In this document: piece by piece, positions 35,319-44,333 of the stretch | How the letters are laid out: each line of letters opens with the position of its first letter | Position numbering within the stretch: the first letter of the stretch is position 1 | Source of the DNA: CAVSRC01 sp963785065 | Lineage (GTDB): Bacteria; Pseudomonadota; Alphaproteobacteria; Rhizobiales; Kaistiaceae | DNA length: 64,000 bases | Assembly (NCBI GenBank): GCA_963785065.1 | Contig: CAWATX010000004.1 | Span: forward strand, 1,116,001 to 1,180,000 | Direction: 5' to 3' | Translations under genes and position numbers: made by a program | Notes under the pieces: model-generated | What the model saw: only the letters and a program-made list of their open reading frames with translations | What the model was told of the DNA's origin: nothing | Database searches by the model: none

Positions 35319-35417
35319 GACCTGGCAAGCAGCGAATTCGCGCATACTCTCTTCCGTGGAGCCAATTCGTTACGCGAAAACGGAAGTGGCGTAATCGCAA
35401 AGCAGTCGAGGCGTCCT

Positions 35418-36056
35418 GTGCGCGGCGCGACATGGGCGATGAGCGGTAGTCCGATGGCCTACGTTTCAGATTGGGAGCAGTTGCCGGACGTACTGAAGCG
35501 CGTCATGACGGCGACAGGGCAGTCGACGGAAGAAGCGCAGACGGACATTTGTCGCGCAGTTTCCGATGGAGCCATAAAGGTTCAGGCCAAGCTCGGGAAG
35601 CACGCCACCAGGCCGATGCATTCCAGAGATATAATCCTCAATGGGCAAGCGTTTCAGATTCCGTCGGATCTCAAGCCGGGGGAGTTGGACTGGCAAGCAT
35701 CATGCCCCCTCCAACCATGGTACGTCAGGCGCGGCGCTCACAAGCTTCCCGGACACTGGCATTTGGAGTGGATGAGGCTATCCACGGCCGACGTCACTAA
35801 TGTCTTGTGTACCGTAGGGACCGGTTCGGGTTCGACCCCACCCAGTGAGCATAGCGTCGAGGTCAAAGCCAGAAGTCGGCCAGCGCGGATGCGCATAGAG
35901 CGAGCCATCAAGGCGCTATATCCCGATGGCCTGCCCGAGCAGGACGCCGAACCCAACAAGATCTTGTGCCAGCGTGTCGCTGATTGGCTCAAAAACAACA
36001 GCTTTCCGCATGTTTCGGACGACACGATCTTGAGAGCTGCCGGCCGGCGCAAATAG
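35418..36056 (+). CDS. Hypothetical protein in phage-derived block
   Basis: An open frame of 212 codons; in-frame ATGs at 35439 and 35454 are likelier starts (205 or 200 aa). I do not recognise the N-terminal two thirds, which includes GQAFQIPSDLKPGELDW. The C-terminal ~60 residues (RIERAIKALYPDGLPEQDA to HVSDDTILRAAGRRK) look like a small helical DNA-binding module found at the ends of several alphaproteobacterial hypothetical proteins. No signal peptide or membrane helix is visible. Confidence 0.65.
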   Translation: MRGATWAMSGSPMAYVSDWEQLPDVLKRVMTATGQSTEEAQTDICRAVSDGAIKVQAKLGKHATRPMHSRDIILNGQAFQIPSDLKPGELDWQASCPLQPWYVRRGAHKLPGHWHLEWMRLSTADVTNVLCTVGTGSGSTPPSEHSVEVKARSRPARMRIERAIKALYPDGLPEQDAEPNKILCQRVADWLKNNSFPHVSDDTILRAAGRRK

Positions 36057-36182
36057 CGCAAGAACGGCATGCCGTTGTTGCTGCGCGCGCAGTAGCAACC
36101 CCTACCCTATTGACCGGCGATGCCTTGGCGGCCGCGGCGCATCCTGCGCTGCGCCCAGGGCTGTTGCAATGGGAGAATTCGT

Positions 36183-37553
36183 ATGAATCGCCGGCCCCGC
36201 AGGCTCGAGAATGGCTTCGTTCTCTCGCATGATCTAACACCGCACCGGGTCCCGCTTGCGGAGCTTAAGCCTCTCGGGCGCGCGACGCGCAGGCACCCTC
36301 CGCAGCAGGTGCGCAAACTCGCAGCGAGTCTTGAGCGGTTTGGCTTCGTCCTGCCAATCCTGATCGATCCGGACAGGAGGGTTGTCGCCGGCTCGGCCCT
36401 GGTAATGGCCGCGCAACAGCTTGGCCTTGACATGGTGCCGGTGGTCACCGTGGCGGACCTCCCCGACGGCGAACTGCGATCACTGCGCATCGCCCTCAAC
36501 CGGATCACCGAGGACGCTGGCTGGGACCCTGATGCCCTTGCGCTGGAGTTCTCCGAGATCCTTGAGCTGGCCCCTCAACTCGAGCTCGACGTCACTGGCT
36601 TCGAGATGGCCGAGATCGACATCCTGCTCGAAGGTGACGGAGCCGACGAAGAAGACGACTTGCCGGTCACCACCGACAAGGTGGCGCCGGTGACCCGCGT
36701 GCGCGACCTCTGGGATTTGGGTGACCACCGTCTGCTGTGCGCGGACGCGTTGGAGCCCGACAGCTACTCCAGGGTGCTGGGGACGGACAAGGTGGACATG
36801 ATGTTCACAGACCCGCCCTATAACGTGCCGATCGACGGCCATGTCTCTGGTTTGGGGGCGACCAAGCATGCCGACTTCGTCCAGGGGTCAGGTGAGCTTT
36901 CGCCGGCGGAGTTCCAGTCGTTCCTGAGCACGGCATTGGGCCATGCCGCCGGCCATTCCAGAAACGGTGCCATTCACTTCGTGTGCATGGATTGGCGACA
37001 CAGTGCGGAAATCCTGGCTGCCGGCCGCCAAATCTACACCGAGTTCAAGAACCTGTGCGTGTGGAACAAGAGCAACGCGGGGATGGGTTCGCTCTACCGA
37101 TCGAAACACGAGCTGGTCTTCGTATTCAAAGTCGGGAAAGCCGCCCACACCAACAATATCGTCCTCGGGCAGTTTGGCCGACACCGAACCAACGTGTGGG
37201 ACTATCCTAGTCAGAACACGCTGAACCGATCCGCGAAGGGCAAGCTCGCCCTACATCCCACTGTCAAGCCAGTGGCGATGATCGCGGACGCGATGCGCGA
37301 CTGCTCCAACCGCGGGGGCTTGATCCTCGATCCGTTCGGTGGCGCCGGCACAACCTTGATCTCGGCCGAGCGGACGGGCCGGCGGGCTCGGGTGATTGAA
37401 CTCGACCCCACCTTCGTCGATGTCAGTGTTGAGCGTTGGCAGCGGTTGACCGGTCGAACCGCCGTCCACGCTGATGATGGCAGGCCCTTCCAGCGCCCCG
37501 AAGGCATGGCTGCGGCCGACACCGGCGAGGGAGACCTTGATGGTCAAGCGTAA
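36183..37553 (+). CDS. ParB-like nuclease domain / DNA methyltransferase fusion
   Basis: A 456-aa two-domain protein. Residues about 20-110 are ParB-like (HRVPLAELKPLGRATRRHPP, then FGFVLPILIDPDRRVVAG). Residues about 190-440 are an amino-methyltransferase of the DNA_methylase N4/N6 class with the catalytic DPPY at 210-213 and the AdoMet-binding DPFGGAGTT near 383-391 after HPTVKP, i.e. a beta-class motif order. ATG 36183 has GGGAGA upstream. Fusions of this type are common beside terminase genes in alphaproteobacterial prophages and gene-transfer-like islands. It overlaps the next gene by 14 bp. Confidence 0.92.
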   Translation: MNRRPRRLENGFVLSHDLTPHRVPLAELKPLGRATRRHPPQQVRKLAASLERFGFVLPILIDPDRRVVAGSALVMAAQQLGLDMVPVVTVADLPDGELRSLRIALNRITEDAGWDPDALALEFSEILELAPQLELDVTGFEMAEIDILLEGDGADEEDDLPVTTDKVAPVTRVRDLWDLGDHRLLCADALEPDSYSRVLGTDKVDMMFTDPPYNVPIDGHVSGLGATKHADFVQGSGELSPAEFQSFLSTALGHAAGHSRNGAIHFVCMDWRHSAEILAAGRQIYTEFKNLCVWNKSNAGMGSLYRSKHELVFVFKVGKAAHTNNIVLGQFGRHRTNVWDYPSQNTLNRSAKGKLALHPTVKPVAMIADAMRDCSNRGGLILDPFGGAGTTLISAERTGRRARVIELDPTFVDVSVERWQRLTGRTAVHADDGRPFQRPEGMAAADTGEGDLDGQA

Positions 37554-38013
37554 GACTCCTCAGCCCGGCGGGGACGACCGCTACCGGGTCGGCTATGGCA
37601 AACCACCTGTGCATAGTCGGTTCCAACCCGGCCAGTCGGGCAACCCCGCCGGCCGGCGGAAGGGCGTCCGCAACCTGATGACTGACGTCGGACGCATCCT
37701 TGTCAAGCCGGTCAGGCTGAAGGAGGGAGGCCGGACGCGACAAAGGACTACCCAAGAGAGTGTTCTCCTGGTGCTGCGCGAAAAGGCCCTGCGAGGGGAC
37801 GCACGTGCACTTGATCGCCTCCTCGACCTGGCGCAGCGCCTTGAGGGCATAGCCGAACCTGCGGTCCAACCGCTTCCTGCCGATGACCACGCCATTCTCG
37901 ATGCCTATGCGGCCGAGTACGCCGCCGCCGCAATACCCCCGGCACCACCGTCTTCCTCCGACAGCTCGGCCCCGACCTCTCGAGGCCAGCCAAGAAAGAA
38001 GCGCACACCATGA
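37540..38013 (+). CDS. DUF5681-domain protein (phage-associated, small-terminase position)
   Basis: A 157-aa basic protein from ATG 37540. The N-terminal block VGYGKPPVHSRFQPGQSGNP followed by AGRRKG is the DUF5681 signature, often encoded directly before large terminase genes; the C-terminal tail is Pro/Ser/Lys-rich. It overlaps the methyltransferase gene by 14 bp and the terminase gene by 4 bp (ATGA). Position suggests a packaging role (inference). Confidence 0.85.
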   Translation: MVKRKTPQPGGDDRYRVGYGKPPVHSRFQPGQSGNPAGRRKGVRNLMTDVGRILVKPVRLKEGGRTRQRTTQESVLLVLREKALRGDARALDRLLDLAQRLEGIAEPAVQPLPADDHAILDAYAAEYAAAAIPPAPPSSSDSSAPTSRGQPRKKRTP

Positions 38014-39434
38014 ACGATCGCGCCGCCTTCGCCGCGCTGCTGCGGAGCGATCTGCGCTTCTTCGTCTGGAAGTGTTTCCAGACCATCCTGCCGGGCACGC
38101 CCTATCTACCGAACTGGCACATCGATGCGATTGTCCACCAGCTGATGCGGGTGCAAGCCGGCGAAGTCTCGCGGCTCCTCATCAACCAGCCGCCCCGCTC
38201 CCTCAAATCAATCAGCGTGTCGGTGGCCTATGTGGCCTGGGTGCTCGGTCACGACCCAAGCCGTCGGGTCATCGTGGTGAGCTACGCCAACGAATTGGCC
38301 GCCGAGCTACACCGGCAATTTCGCATGATCGTCGATGCCGCCTGGTACCGGGCCCTGTTCCCGGTCATGAGACCCGCGAGAGATACCGGTGCCGAACTCG
38401 TCACCACAGCCGGGGGCAGCCGCTACGCCACCTCGATCGGCAGTACCCTCACCGGACGCGGTGCAGACTTGATCATCGTCGACGATCCGATCAAGGCCGA
38501 AGAAGCGATGTCAGAGCCTGCCCGTAAGCGCGTGATCGATTGGTACACCGGCACTCTGGTGTCGCGTCTCAATGACAAGCAGAGGGGACCGATTGTCGTG
38601 GTCATGCAGCGTCTGCATGAGAGTGACCTGGCTGGCCACCTTCTTGGCCAAGGCGGCTGGGAGCATCTCGATCTACCCGCAATTGCCTTGGATGACCGCG
38701 TGATTCCCGTCGGATACGGCAAAGTTAAGACGCGGAATGCGGGTGACGTCCTCCACCCGCAGCGCGAGGACAAGGACGCCCTCGATCGGATCAAAGCGGA
38801 GATCGGCTTTATGCAGTTCTCCACCCAGTACCAGCAACGGCCGGTTCCCCTTGAAGGCAATCTCATTCGCCGCGATTGGTTCCGGTACTACGACGATCTT
38901 CCGGAACAGGGGTCACCGGGGCGGACCGTGCAGAGCTGGGACATCGCCATGATGACGGGCGACACCAACGACTATTCGGTCTGCACCACCTGGCGAATTG
39001 TCAAGAGCGACTACTACCTCACCGACGTGTTCCGTGCACGGCTCCAATATCCCGAGCTGCGGCGCAAGATTGCCGGTCTGGCAGCGCGGCACCACGCTCA
39101 AACAATTCTGATCGAAAACGCCGGGCCAGGGATGACACTTCTGCAGGATCTTTGGAGCGATCTACCGCCGGGAATGGCTCGTCCCTTGGGGCCCAAGCCA
39201 GAGGGTAGCAAAGTTGACCGCATGGTGGCGCAGTCAGCCAAGATCGAAGCGGGGCATGTTCTTCTTCCGCGGGAGGCTGGTTGGCTTGATGCTTTCCTGC
39301 TCGAGCTACTGGCATTCCCAAATGGTCGACACGACGATCAGGTTGACAGCGTCTCGCAATTCCTGACGTGGGCATCCCGGCGCCCCCCTTACTATGGGAT
39401 GGTCACCTGCGGGCCGAAGGTCTTCTTTGGATGA
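38010..39434 (+). CDS. Phage terminase large subunit
   Basis: A 474-aa DNA-packaging motor of the Terminase_6 type. The ATPase domain has a Walker A-like NQPPRSLKSIS (about residues 59-69) and Walker B LIIVDDPIKAEEA. The C-terminal nuclease domain has the Asp residues in VQSWDIAMMTGDTNDYSV and the closing GRHDDQVDSVSQFL. No portal, capsid or tail genes follow, so this is a remnant or a minimal transferable unit rather than a full prophage. Confidence 0.94.
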   Translation: MNDRAAFAALLRSDLRFFVWKCFQTILPGTPYLPNWHIDAIVHQLMRVQAGEVSRLLINQPPRSLKSISVSVAYVAWVLGHDPSRRVIVVSYANELAAELHRQFRMIVDAAWYRALFPVMRPARDTGAELVTTAGGSRYATSIGSTLTGRGADLIIVDDPIKAEEAMSEPARKRVIDWYTGTLVSRLNDKQRGPIVVVMQRLHESDLAGHLLGQGGWEHLDLPAIALDDRVIPVGYGKVKTRNAGDVLHPQREDKDALDRIKAEIGFMQFSTQYQQRPVPLEGNLIRRDWFRYYDDLPEQGSPGRTVQSWDIAMMTGDTNDYSVCTTWRIVKSDYYLTDVFRARLQYPELRRKIAGLAARHHAQTILIENAGPGMTLLQDLWSDLPPGMARPLGPKPEGSKVDRMVAQSAKIEAGHVLLPREAGWLDAFLLELLAFPNGRHDDQVDSVSQFLTWASRRPPYYGMVTCGPKVFFG

Positions 39435-39567
39435 ATCGGTTGTACGAACGAAGTGCTCGAGCAGTCGGCCTCGGGTGGCGGCTCTAGAGTTCGTAAACTC
39501 GGACGACGCCGTAGCTCGATGGCTTGTTCATGAGCACCACTCAGGGCGACAGGTGCGGTGACGGACC

Positions 39568-40539
39568 GTGACCTCCGCCCTGGCGCGCAACAATATGAAG
39601 CGGCTTGCCGAAAGTGGTGCGGCCCCGACACCGCAGGTGGCCGACAATCCGGCTGCTCAGGCAGCATCGCCACGGGATGCCGTCGACTATGCCGGTGATC
39701 ACGACTGGACCTACTATTACAATGATCGCTACGGCACGAGCATCGAGTATCCCGCCGACATATTCGTGCCCCAGGCGCCGCCAACCAGTAATGACGGACG
39801 CCGTTTTGCGAGCAGCGACGGGCTGGCGCGCTTCATGGTCTTTGCCCAGTACAACGCCCTGCAACAGAACCTTGCCGAACTCTACAGTGAGGATCAGGAC
39901 CGGGAAGGCGAGGAGGTCGCCTACAAGAAAATGGGATCGAATTGGTTCGTGATCTCGGGCTTTGTCGGATCCGATGTCTACTACCGCAAGACCACGCTGT
40001 CCGGCGACGACCTGCTGCAGGTGTTCGAGATCACCTATCCCTATAGCCTGGTCGACGCCTTCGCCCCGATCATCGACCGCATGTCGCCGTCCTTCCCGGG
40101 AACCGCTTCCACCTCGGGCAATGCGGCGGCGGCCAGCTCCCCCGCCCAGAATCCGCCACCTTCCTCCTCGCCCGCGGACTATTATACGCCAGCTCGCGGA
40201 ACCGCCGAGCGCAAGGCGATCATGGATGCGGCGCGTGGACCGGTTTCCAATGACATCGGACAAACGGTCATCTTCGTCGTCAAGGTACTGAACAGCGACG
40301 GACACTGGGCCTACCTGCAGGCAAAACCGGTGCAGCCCAATGGCAATCCGCTGAACTGGAACAAGACACGCTACGCCGCCGACTGGCAGGCCGATGTCAT
40401 GAGCGACACCGTCATGGTGTTGCTCAGCAAGGATGGCGGTTCGTGGCATGCGGTCGACCACATTGTCGGGCCGACCGATGTCTACTGGTATGGCTGGATC
40501 GAGCAGTACGGGCTGCCCGAGGCTCTGTTCGGTGGATAG
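39568..40539 (+). CDS. Hypothetical protein, two-part, function unknown
   Basis: A 323-aa protein from GTG 39568 with a stop codon 9 nt upstream in frame. Residues about 45-170 form one module (DRYGTSIEYPADIF ... MGSNWFVISGFVGSDVYYR). A Ser/Pro/Ala linker follows, then a C-terminal module (ARGTAERKAIMDAARGPVS ... DGHWAYLQAKPVQ ... WYGWIEQYGLP) of a kind seen in rhizobial exported proteins. No signal peptide is present, although both modules look extracytoplasmic, so the native N-terminus may have been lost at the junction with the phage block. The 133 bp before it hold no gene. Confidence 0.7.
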   Translation: MTSALARNNMKRLAESGAAPTPQVADNPAAQAASPRDAVDYAGDHDWTYYYNDRYGTSIEYPADIFVPQAPPTSNDGRRFASSDGLARFMVFAQYNALQQNLAELYSEDQDREGEEVAYKKMGSNWFVISGFVGSDVYYRKTTLSGDDLLQVFEITYPYSLVDAFAPIIDRMSPSFPGTASTSGNAAAASSPAQNPPPSSSPADYYTPARGTAERKAIMDAARGPVSNDIGQTVIFVVKVLNSDGHWAYLQAKPVQPNGNPLNWNKTRYAADWQADVMSDTVMVLLSKDGGSWHAVDHIVGPTDVYWYGWIEQYGLPEALFGG

Positions 40540-40622
40540 GAATGGGGGTATCTGTCCGGCAGGTCGGGCGATTCATCGGATCGCCTGACTTTTCGGATTC
40601 GCTCTTGCTGCTGCTGGCACGC

Positions 40623-41636
40623 CTAACGGTCGCGATATGTGGGGTCGCGGGCGATGAAGAAAATCCTGAGCGTTTGCGGCCTGGCATGCGCGCTCTCCCA
40701 CACCAGGCTGCGATCGTTCTGAACCGCGAAATCCCCACCGCACACCGAGACGATGTCGTTGGGATGATCGGGCACGATCCTCACCGTCAGATCGCTGATC
40801 GCATAGGTGTCGGGAACCATATCGGTGAGCACGATTGAGGCCGTGCTGATGGTATAGGGCGTGACGAATTTGTCCGGATCGAAACCGGCAAAAAGCTCTC
40901 GGATTTCTGCTTCCTGCTCCGGAAGAAGACAGAGCGCCGATAGCGGTTCGCCTTCGATACCAAGGACAATGTCTTCCATCTTCATGATGGTGTCGACCAT
41001 CTCGCCCAACACTGGGCGCATCCTGGCTTCGATGCTTGTGCGGGTTTCCGGAGCGAAGCGTTGCCGCCATGACGGCAGCACCACGAGCTGCCAGGCGCCG
41101 CCATGGCCGGTAACCCATCCGTTCTCGCCGGCCGTGGCACGGAATGGCTCTGATGCCGCGGCAAAGTCCGGTCCGACGTCAGCGGCAAAGGGGCTGAGGC
41201 CGAGTCCGCCCGCTTCGAGCGCGTCCGTGATGCCCAGTCCCAGAAACGAAGCGGCGGCCTTGGCGCTCAAATCCACCGGTTCTCCGTTCGCCTTTACACT
41301 TGCGCCGAGCGGGTTTTCATCCAGTGCACCGGAAAAAGCGGCCACGTTGTCCTGCACGTTGAGGCTGATCGGAGCGACAGGCACATAGACGCGGCTGTGC
41401 AGCGGTTCCGAACTGAAGTTTTCGACCTCATAGGTGTTGACCAGCTCGGACGTGGTCAACTCGATCCGGGTCGCGCGAACGACCAATCCGTCGCCCGTGC
41501 CGACCCGCAAACTCAAAATAGGCAGCGCGCCGAGAACCGGGCCGTCATAGGCGGGTGCCTGCGAGGGCGCGAAGCCGGCGCAAAGGCTGGAGACCGCCAC
41601 AAACAGACCGATCACGATATTCGGCATCCGACCCAT
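40623..41636 (-). CDS. DUF4424-like exported protein
   Basis: A 337-aa protein from ATG 41636, with GGAGG 8 nt upstream. The N-terminus is a signal peptide (IVIGLFVAVSSLCAGFAPSQA). The mature part (VVRATRIELTTSELVNTYEV, later VLPSWRQRFAPE and IRIVPDHPND-like segments) resembles the DUF4424 family of periplasmic proteins of unknown function. The frame runs on upstream to 42320 but overlaps the Ppx-type gene antisense and is not protein-like. Confidence 0.7.
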   Translation of the reverse strand: MGRMPNIVIGLFVAVSSLCAGFAPSQAPAYDGPVLGALPILSLRVGTGDGLVVRATRIELTTSELVNTYEVENFSSEPLHSRVYVPVAPISLNVQDNVAAFSGALDENPLGASVKANGEPVDLSAKAAASFLGLGITDALEAGGLGLSPFAADVGPDFAAASEPFRATAGENGWVTGHGGAWQLVVLPSWRQRFAPETRTSIEARMRPVLGEMVDTIMKMEDIVLGIEGEPLSALCLLPEQEAEIRELFAGFDPDKFVTPYTISTASIVLTDMVPDTYAISDLTVRIVPDHPNDIVSVCGGDFAVQNDRSLVWESAHARPQTLRIFFIARDPTYRDR

Positions 41637-41837
41637 TTCTTGTCCTCCCGGGTGGTCTGCTCCCGGTTCATTGGCAGTCAAAACGGCACGACACACAATG
41701 ATCGTGGTCAACTGCCTGTTGAAGCGTGTCTTTTTGTTGACCTTGGTCAAGGCGGCCAACATCCAAAACTCTAGATTGCCTGAAGAGGGGAGTTTTTGTG
41801 ATGGCTTGGCCCGGCAGAAACGAGTTTCTGCGTCGGG

Positions 41838-43601
41838 TTGATTACCAATGGGCTTGTTGTCCTGGCTTTTGCACAGATCGGCGACTGGCCGTGGCTCGCG
41901 ATCATCGCGACCGGAGCACTGGCAGTATTCGTCTATACCCGTTTCCCCCGCGAGCCACGCCCCGAGGAGGCTCTGTCCTATGATGTCGCCTCCTCGCAGA
42001 CCATCCCCGACTGGATGGGATTCATTCTTTCCGGATTTTTCATCGGCCTGCCGATCTGGGGGGCGCGTGCCGAGCCGCTCTGGGGACCGATCCACCCTTC
42101 GGCCATAATGGTCTGGCCCATGGCGATCTTTTCCACCGCCTTCTGGCTGGTCGGGGCGGTCAATTCCATTCGCTTGGTTGTTTACGACGACTTGAGCCGT
42201 GCGCCGTTTCCTCGCTTCAACGAAAAGGCTCTTTGCGCGCTGAGTGCTGGCCAGGACGAAGATGGGAACCTGTCCGACGAAGCCATCACATCCGCAGTCA
42301 ATGCCATCACACGTTTTCACGCCGCTGCTACGGCGATGAACGTCCGCCGGATCGACGCGCTAGCGACAGAGGCAACGCGGCGTGCGTCGAACGGTAACGC
42401 TTTTGTCGAGAGCATTCGTGAGCGGACGGGGCTTCAGACAAGGGTTCTGTCGGGCCAAGAGGAGGTGACCTACACATCGTACGGAGTCATTTCCGGTTTC
42501 TTCCAGCCTAAAGGCCTGGTCGGCGACATTGGAGGCGGCAGTCTTGAGGTCGCTGAAGTCGTTGGCGATCACGTGGGCGAACGCATGACGAGCATGCCGC
42601 TCGGGTCACTGCCCGTGCGGAAGATGATGTCAGAGAGCGCGGACACGGCAAAAAAGACGATCGATGAGCTCCTTCAGCAAAACCTTCCGCCCCTTTTGAC
42701 AGATCCGGTGTTCTACGCGATCGGCGGCGGTTGGCGGGCGCTTGCGCGTGTGCACATCGCCACGCACGCACTGCCGATAAGCGTTGTTCACGGCTACCAG
42801 ATACCGGCCAGTGAGGCTCGCGCCCTCGCTAAGAAGATTGCCGTGATGTCCCCCGAGGAGGTCGCTGCACTTCCGGATGTTCCAAGCCGTCGCATCGACA
42901 CCCTGCCGGCATCGGCGCTGGTCATGTGGCGGGTGCTGCGAAACTTGAAACCCGATCGTGTCGTGTTCTCAGCCTACGGGCTGCGGGAGGGATGGCTCTA
43001 TTGTCAGCTCGACCGAGAAGAGCAATACCGTGATCCACTCCTGGAAGGAGCGCAGGCCATAGGGCTTCCGACAGCGCGTGTACCCGCCTTCAGCAAGGCA
43101 CTTGGGAAATGGACAGGCGAGCTGTTCCCCGGTGAGACGCAGAGCGATCGTCGACTTCGGCTCGCAGTTTGCGCACTGACTGACATGTCTTGGAGAGACC
43201 ATCCGAAGGTGAGGGCCATTGAGAGCTTCCAACGCCTTCTGCAGTTTCCCTTCATCGGCATTTCTCATCCTGAGCGCGCTTTCCTTGCCGTTGCGATCCT
43301 AGCTCGCTACGGCGGCAAGGTGAACGAGATGGTCAAGTCCGCTACCAGTCAGCTCCTCAGCGCGAGCGAGATTCGGCGTGCCGAAATTCTCGGGCGGGCC
43401 TTGCTCCTTGGACACCGCTTTTCCGCGAGCGTACCGGAGATACTGCACCAGGCACGCTTGCGGATAGAGGCGGATGCGGTACGCCTCGAGGTCCTAAATT
43501 CCCGGAGCGTACCGGACAGTGACGCAACTCAAATCCGTCTGCGGCAGTTGGCAGATGCGGCTGGTGTCAACGGTGCTGAGATCGTCGACGTGGCTGACTG
43601 A
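41838..43601 (+). CDS. Chimeric protein: membrane segment fused to Ppx/GppA-type phosphatase lacking its first motif
   Basis: One continuous frame of 587 codons. Residues 1 to about 112 are three membrane helices (LVVLAFAQIGDWPWLAIIAT ... DWMGFILSGFFIGLPIWGA ... MVWPMAIFSTAFWLVGAV). From about residue 109 the sequence is exopolyphosphatase/GppA: NSIRLVVYDDLSRAPFPRFN, LVGDIGGGSLEVAEV, AIGGGWRALARV and a C-terminal HD-like helical region. Standard Ppx begins with a D-x-GSNS-x-RLVVYD motif; here the D, G and S are replaced by the end of a membrane helix. The TTG 41838 start is uncertain. A better ATG at 41801 with GGGGAG upstream is in another frame, so a frameshift is also possible. It may be inactive. 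Confidence 0.75.
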   Translation: MITNGLVVLAFAQIGDWPWLAIIATGALAVFVYTRFPREPRPEEALSYDVASSQTIPDWMGFILSGFFIGLPIWGARAEPLWGPIHPSAIMVWPMAIFSTAFWLVGAVNSIRLVVYDDLSRAPFPRFNEKALCALSAGQDEDGNLSDEAITSAVNAITRFHAAATAMNVRRIDALATEATRRASNGNAFVESIRERTGLQTRVLSGQEEVTYTSYGVISGFFQPKGLVGDIGGGSLEVAEVVGDHVGERMTSMPLGSLPVRKMMSESADTAKKTIDELLQQNLPPLLTDPVFYAIGGGWRALARVHIATHALPISVVHGYQIPASEARALAKKIAVMSPEEVAALPDVPSRRIDTLPASALVMWRVLRNLKPDRVVFSAYGLREGWLYCQLDREEQYRDPLLEGAQAIGLPTARVPAFSKALGKWTGELFPGETQSDRRLRLAVCALTDMSWRDHPKVRAIESFQRLLQFPFIGISHPERAFLAVAILARYGGKVNEMVKSATSQLLSASEIRRAEILGRALLLGHRFSASVPEILHQARLRIEADAVRLEVLNSRSVPDSDATQIRLRQLADAAGVNGAEIVDVAD

Positions 43602-43738
43602 GTGTGAAAAGAGTAGTCGGTCCCCAACGTCGGGCGCAGCGCGCGAGCCGTGATGGTTCCGAAAATATCGGACAAAGGCAAACTTCGAGTCCGATTGATG
43701 AGGCCCGTTGAAGTGGTCCGAATCCCGCAAGACCAAGT

Positions 43739-43848
43739 GCCCCTCGACGAATGCCTCCTGCGGGATGGTGTACTTGATCGGGCGAGTACGTGCATTGGTT
43801 GGGCCACCTCCCCGAGCGCAGGGCAAGGGCCAGAAGCGTGGCGCCGAT
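43739..43848 (+). repeat. Dispersed direct repeat, copy A
   Basis: This 110-bp stretch is nearly identical, with small gaps, to 52734-52853. The longest exact match begins GCCCCTCGACGAATGCC and runs over 45 bp. It lies in the gap between the Ppx-type gene and the decayed helicase genes. I do not recognise the element. Confidence 0.85.
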
Positions 43849-43935
43849 CAGGGGAACGCGGGGGCCGTGGGGCCTGCACTTGATCTTATAGTGGAATCGG
43901 TTCTTTCCAAGCCGACCTGGCGCCTATGCTAATCT

Positions 43936-44315
43936 CGGTTCGCGGGGCTGAGGTCAAATTTCGGTCGCGCCTCAGCTCTTCGGCGGTGGCCTCGATGAGG
44001 TCGATGGGCGCGCAACCCAACCGCTCTGACCATAGTAGGCGGGCCGTATTTACGTGACGGCTGGGGGTGTGTGGCTCGCCGGGCAGTTGGATCGGCGAGG
44101 ATGACACCGGGAACTCAAGCCCCCGTTGCCTTGTGGACTGTCATCATCCGCAAGCCCTCGTTGCCCCCCTTGATCGTCGGTGCATTGTCTGCCTCGCCTC
44201 GCTCGGCATCGATTTTCTCGACAAACGCCCCCCCAAACAACAACGCGCCGTACTCGAAGCGCCGAGCCATGTCCGATCGCACCAACGCGACCACGGCGTG
44301 TGATAGACGCGCTTG
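43936..44315 (-). pseudogene. UvrD/RecB-type helicase, decayed fragment
   Basis: On the minus strand one frame reads MARRFEYGALLFGGAF ... GLRMMTVHKATGA and then stops (TGA 44115-44117). VHKATG corresponds to the VHKAKGLE motif of UvrD/AddA-type helicases. The sequence resumes in another frame as RLLWSERLGCAPIDLIEATA followed by EELRRDR, which matches the region shortly after that motif in the same proteins. So this is the C-terminal part of a helicase broken by frameshifts. The N-terminal ATPase half is absent. From 43602 to 43935 I see only repeat copy A. Confidence 0.6.
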
Positions 44316-44333
44316 GCGACCGTGGACAATTGG

